This document shows, piece by piece, positions 63,368-64,000 of a stretch of DNA of 64,000 nt. Made by a program: the position numbers and the translations under genes. Below the pieces are notes generated by a model. The model had not been told where the DNA came from, made no database searches, and saw nothing but the letters and a program-made list of their open reading frames with translations. The stretch lies in the NCBI GenBank assembly GCA_030442035.1, contig JAUJEA010000005.1:248001-312000 (forward strand), given 5' to 3'. Every line of letters begins with the position of its first letter. Position 1 is the first letter of the stretch. This stretch comes from Splendidivirga corallicola (lineage in GTDB: Bacteria > Bacteroidota > Bacteroidia > Cytophagales > Cyclobacteriaceae).

Positions 63368-64000
63368 ATGATTGAAATTCAGGATATCAAAAAAACTTTC
63401 GACGGAAAACCCATACTCAAAGGTATAAGTGGTAAGTTTGAAAAAGGAAGAACAAACCTGATCATTGGCGCCAGTGGAACCGGAAAGAGTGTCTTGTTAA
63501 AATGCATCGTCGGATTGATCAAACCTGATGAAGGTCATGTCTACTATGATGGTCGTGATTTTACCGATGCCGATAGAAATCTTAAAATAGAGATCAGGAG
63601 GGAAATTGGAATGCTTTTCCAGGGTGGTGCACTTTTTGATTCCAAGAATGTAGAGCAAAATGTCATCTTTCCCCTTGATATGCTCACAGACATGAGTAAA
63701 GAAGAAAAGCTTGACCGCGTAAATTTCTGTCTGAAGCGCGTGGGTTTGGAAAATGTCAATAAAAAAATGCCTTCCGAAATAAGTGGTGGGATGAAAAAAA
63801 GAGTAGGTATTGCCCGTGCTATCGTAAACAATTCCAAATATCTCTTTTGCGACGAACCGAATTCCGGGCTGGACCCTCAAACAGCCATTGTCATTGATAA
63901 CCTCATCAAAGAGATCACGGAAGAATTCGATATCACGACCATTGTGGTGACCCATGATATGAACTCGGTGATGGAAATTGGCGATTACATTATGTTCCTT
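63368..64000 (+). CDS. mlaF: MlaF-type ABC transporter ATPase (truncated by window edge)
   Basis: The first 211 residues of an ABC ATPase. Walker A is GASGTGKS (about 35-42), the Q loop is LFQGGALFDS (about 84-93), the signature is SGGMKKRVGIARAIV (about 137-151), Walker B is LFCDEPNSGLDPQT (about 155-168) and the H loop is VVTHDMNSVME (about 193-203). The GGALFDS and EPNSGLDP variants are typical of MlaF-like subunits of lipid transporters. It partners the permease immediately upstream. Confidence 0.93.
   Translation, partial: MIEIQDIKKTFDGKPILKGISGKFEKGRTNLIIGASGTGKSVLLKCIVGLIKPDEGHVYYDGRDFTDADRNLKIEIRREIGMLFQGGALFDSKNVEQNVIFPLDMLTDMSKEEKLDRVNFCLKRVGLENVNKKMPSEISGGMKKRVGIARAIVNNSKYLFCDEPNSGLDPQTAIVIDNLIKEITEEFDITTIVVTHDMNSVMEIGDYIMFL

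Overview
The window looks like chromosomal DNA of a Bacteroidota bacterium, most likely a Cytophagales-type marine or soil organism. The pointers are two TonB-dependent receptors with a CarboxypepD_reg-like N-terminal domain, a G8-domain protein with a type IX secretion (Por) C-terminal sorting domain, many short-signal lipoproteins, promoters of the TTTG / TAnnTTTG type, and A+T-rich intergenic DNA. No rRNA, tRNA, CRISPR array, transposase or integrase was recognised.

Left part (1-12 kb): an iron block. A siderophore-type TonB receptor (cut by the left edge), FeoA-FeoB with a translationally coupled 45-residue Cys-rich membrane protein, and a PepSY membrane protein form three transcription units. 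All three share a repeated upstream motif, and the receptor also has a 15-bp Fur-like palindrome. Two lipoproteins, a serine hydrolase, a DUF6249 protein and an ECF sigma factor with a small membrane partner follow.

12-34 kb: an accessory region in which every gene lies on the minus strand. It holds a sulfatase, a TlpA-like thioredoxin, an esterase, an acyltransferase, several GNAT acetyltransferases, DUF1801, DinB, GyrI-like, SRPBCC+ArsR, nitrilase, LuxR, ATPase, isochorismatase, PEP-mutase-like, GrpB and CPBP genes, and a YwnA/YwnB-like Rrf2 + NmrA pair with two near-identical operators. Many are single-gene units, giving the appearance of a cassette-like accretion zone.

34-48 kb: metal and oxidative-stress genes. 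A DtxR-family regulator is divergent from a TonB receptor and thioredoxin pair, and KatG is divergent from an OxyR with the conserved cysteine pair. A CPA2 antiporter, a reductase-like protein, a CPBP protease and an amidohydrolase follow. A stub of a serine-hydrolase gene lies between OxyR and the antiporter.

48-56 kb: the most striking structure. A VOC (glyoxalase-like) gene is split into two exactly complementary halves by 7318 bp. The insert is flanked by a 3-bp repeat (ATC) and has ATGTG...CACAT ends. It carries polysaccharide-degradation cargo: a GH29-like alpha-L-fucosidase, a secreted G8-domain protein, a decapitated sulfatase, an L-ribulokinase stub and a lipoprotein. No transposase is visible in it.

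56-62.3 kb: an A+T-rich minus-strand array. It contains a beta-propeller lipoprotein, a GNAT, an AbiEi/AbiEii-like toxin-antitoxin pair with a four-half-site operator, a DUF1990 protein, a zinc-ribbon protein and orphan genes, with related palindromic elements between some of them. The right edge enters an Mla-type lipid transport operon (permease and truncated ATPase).
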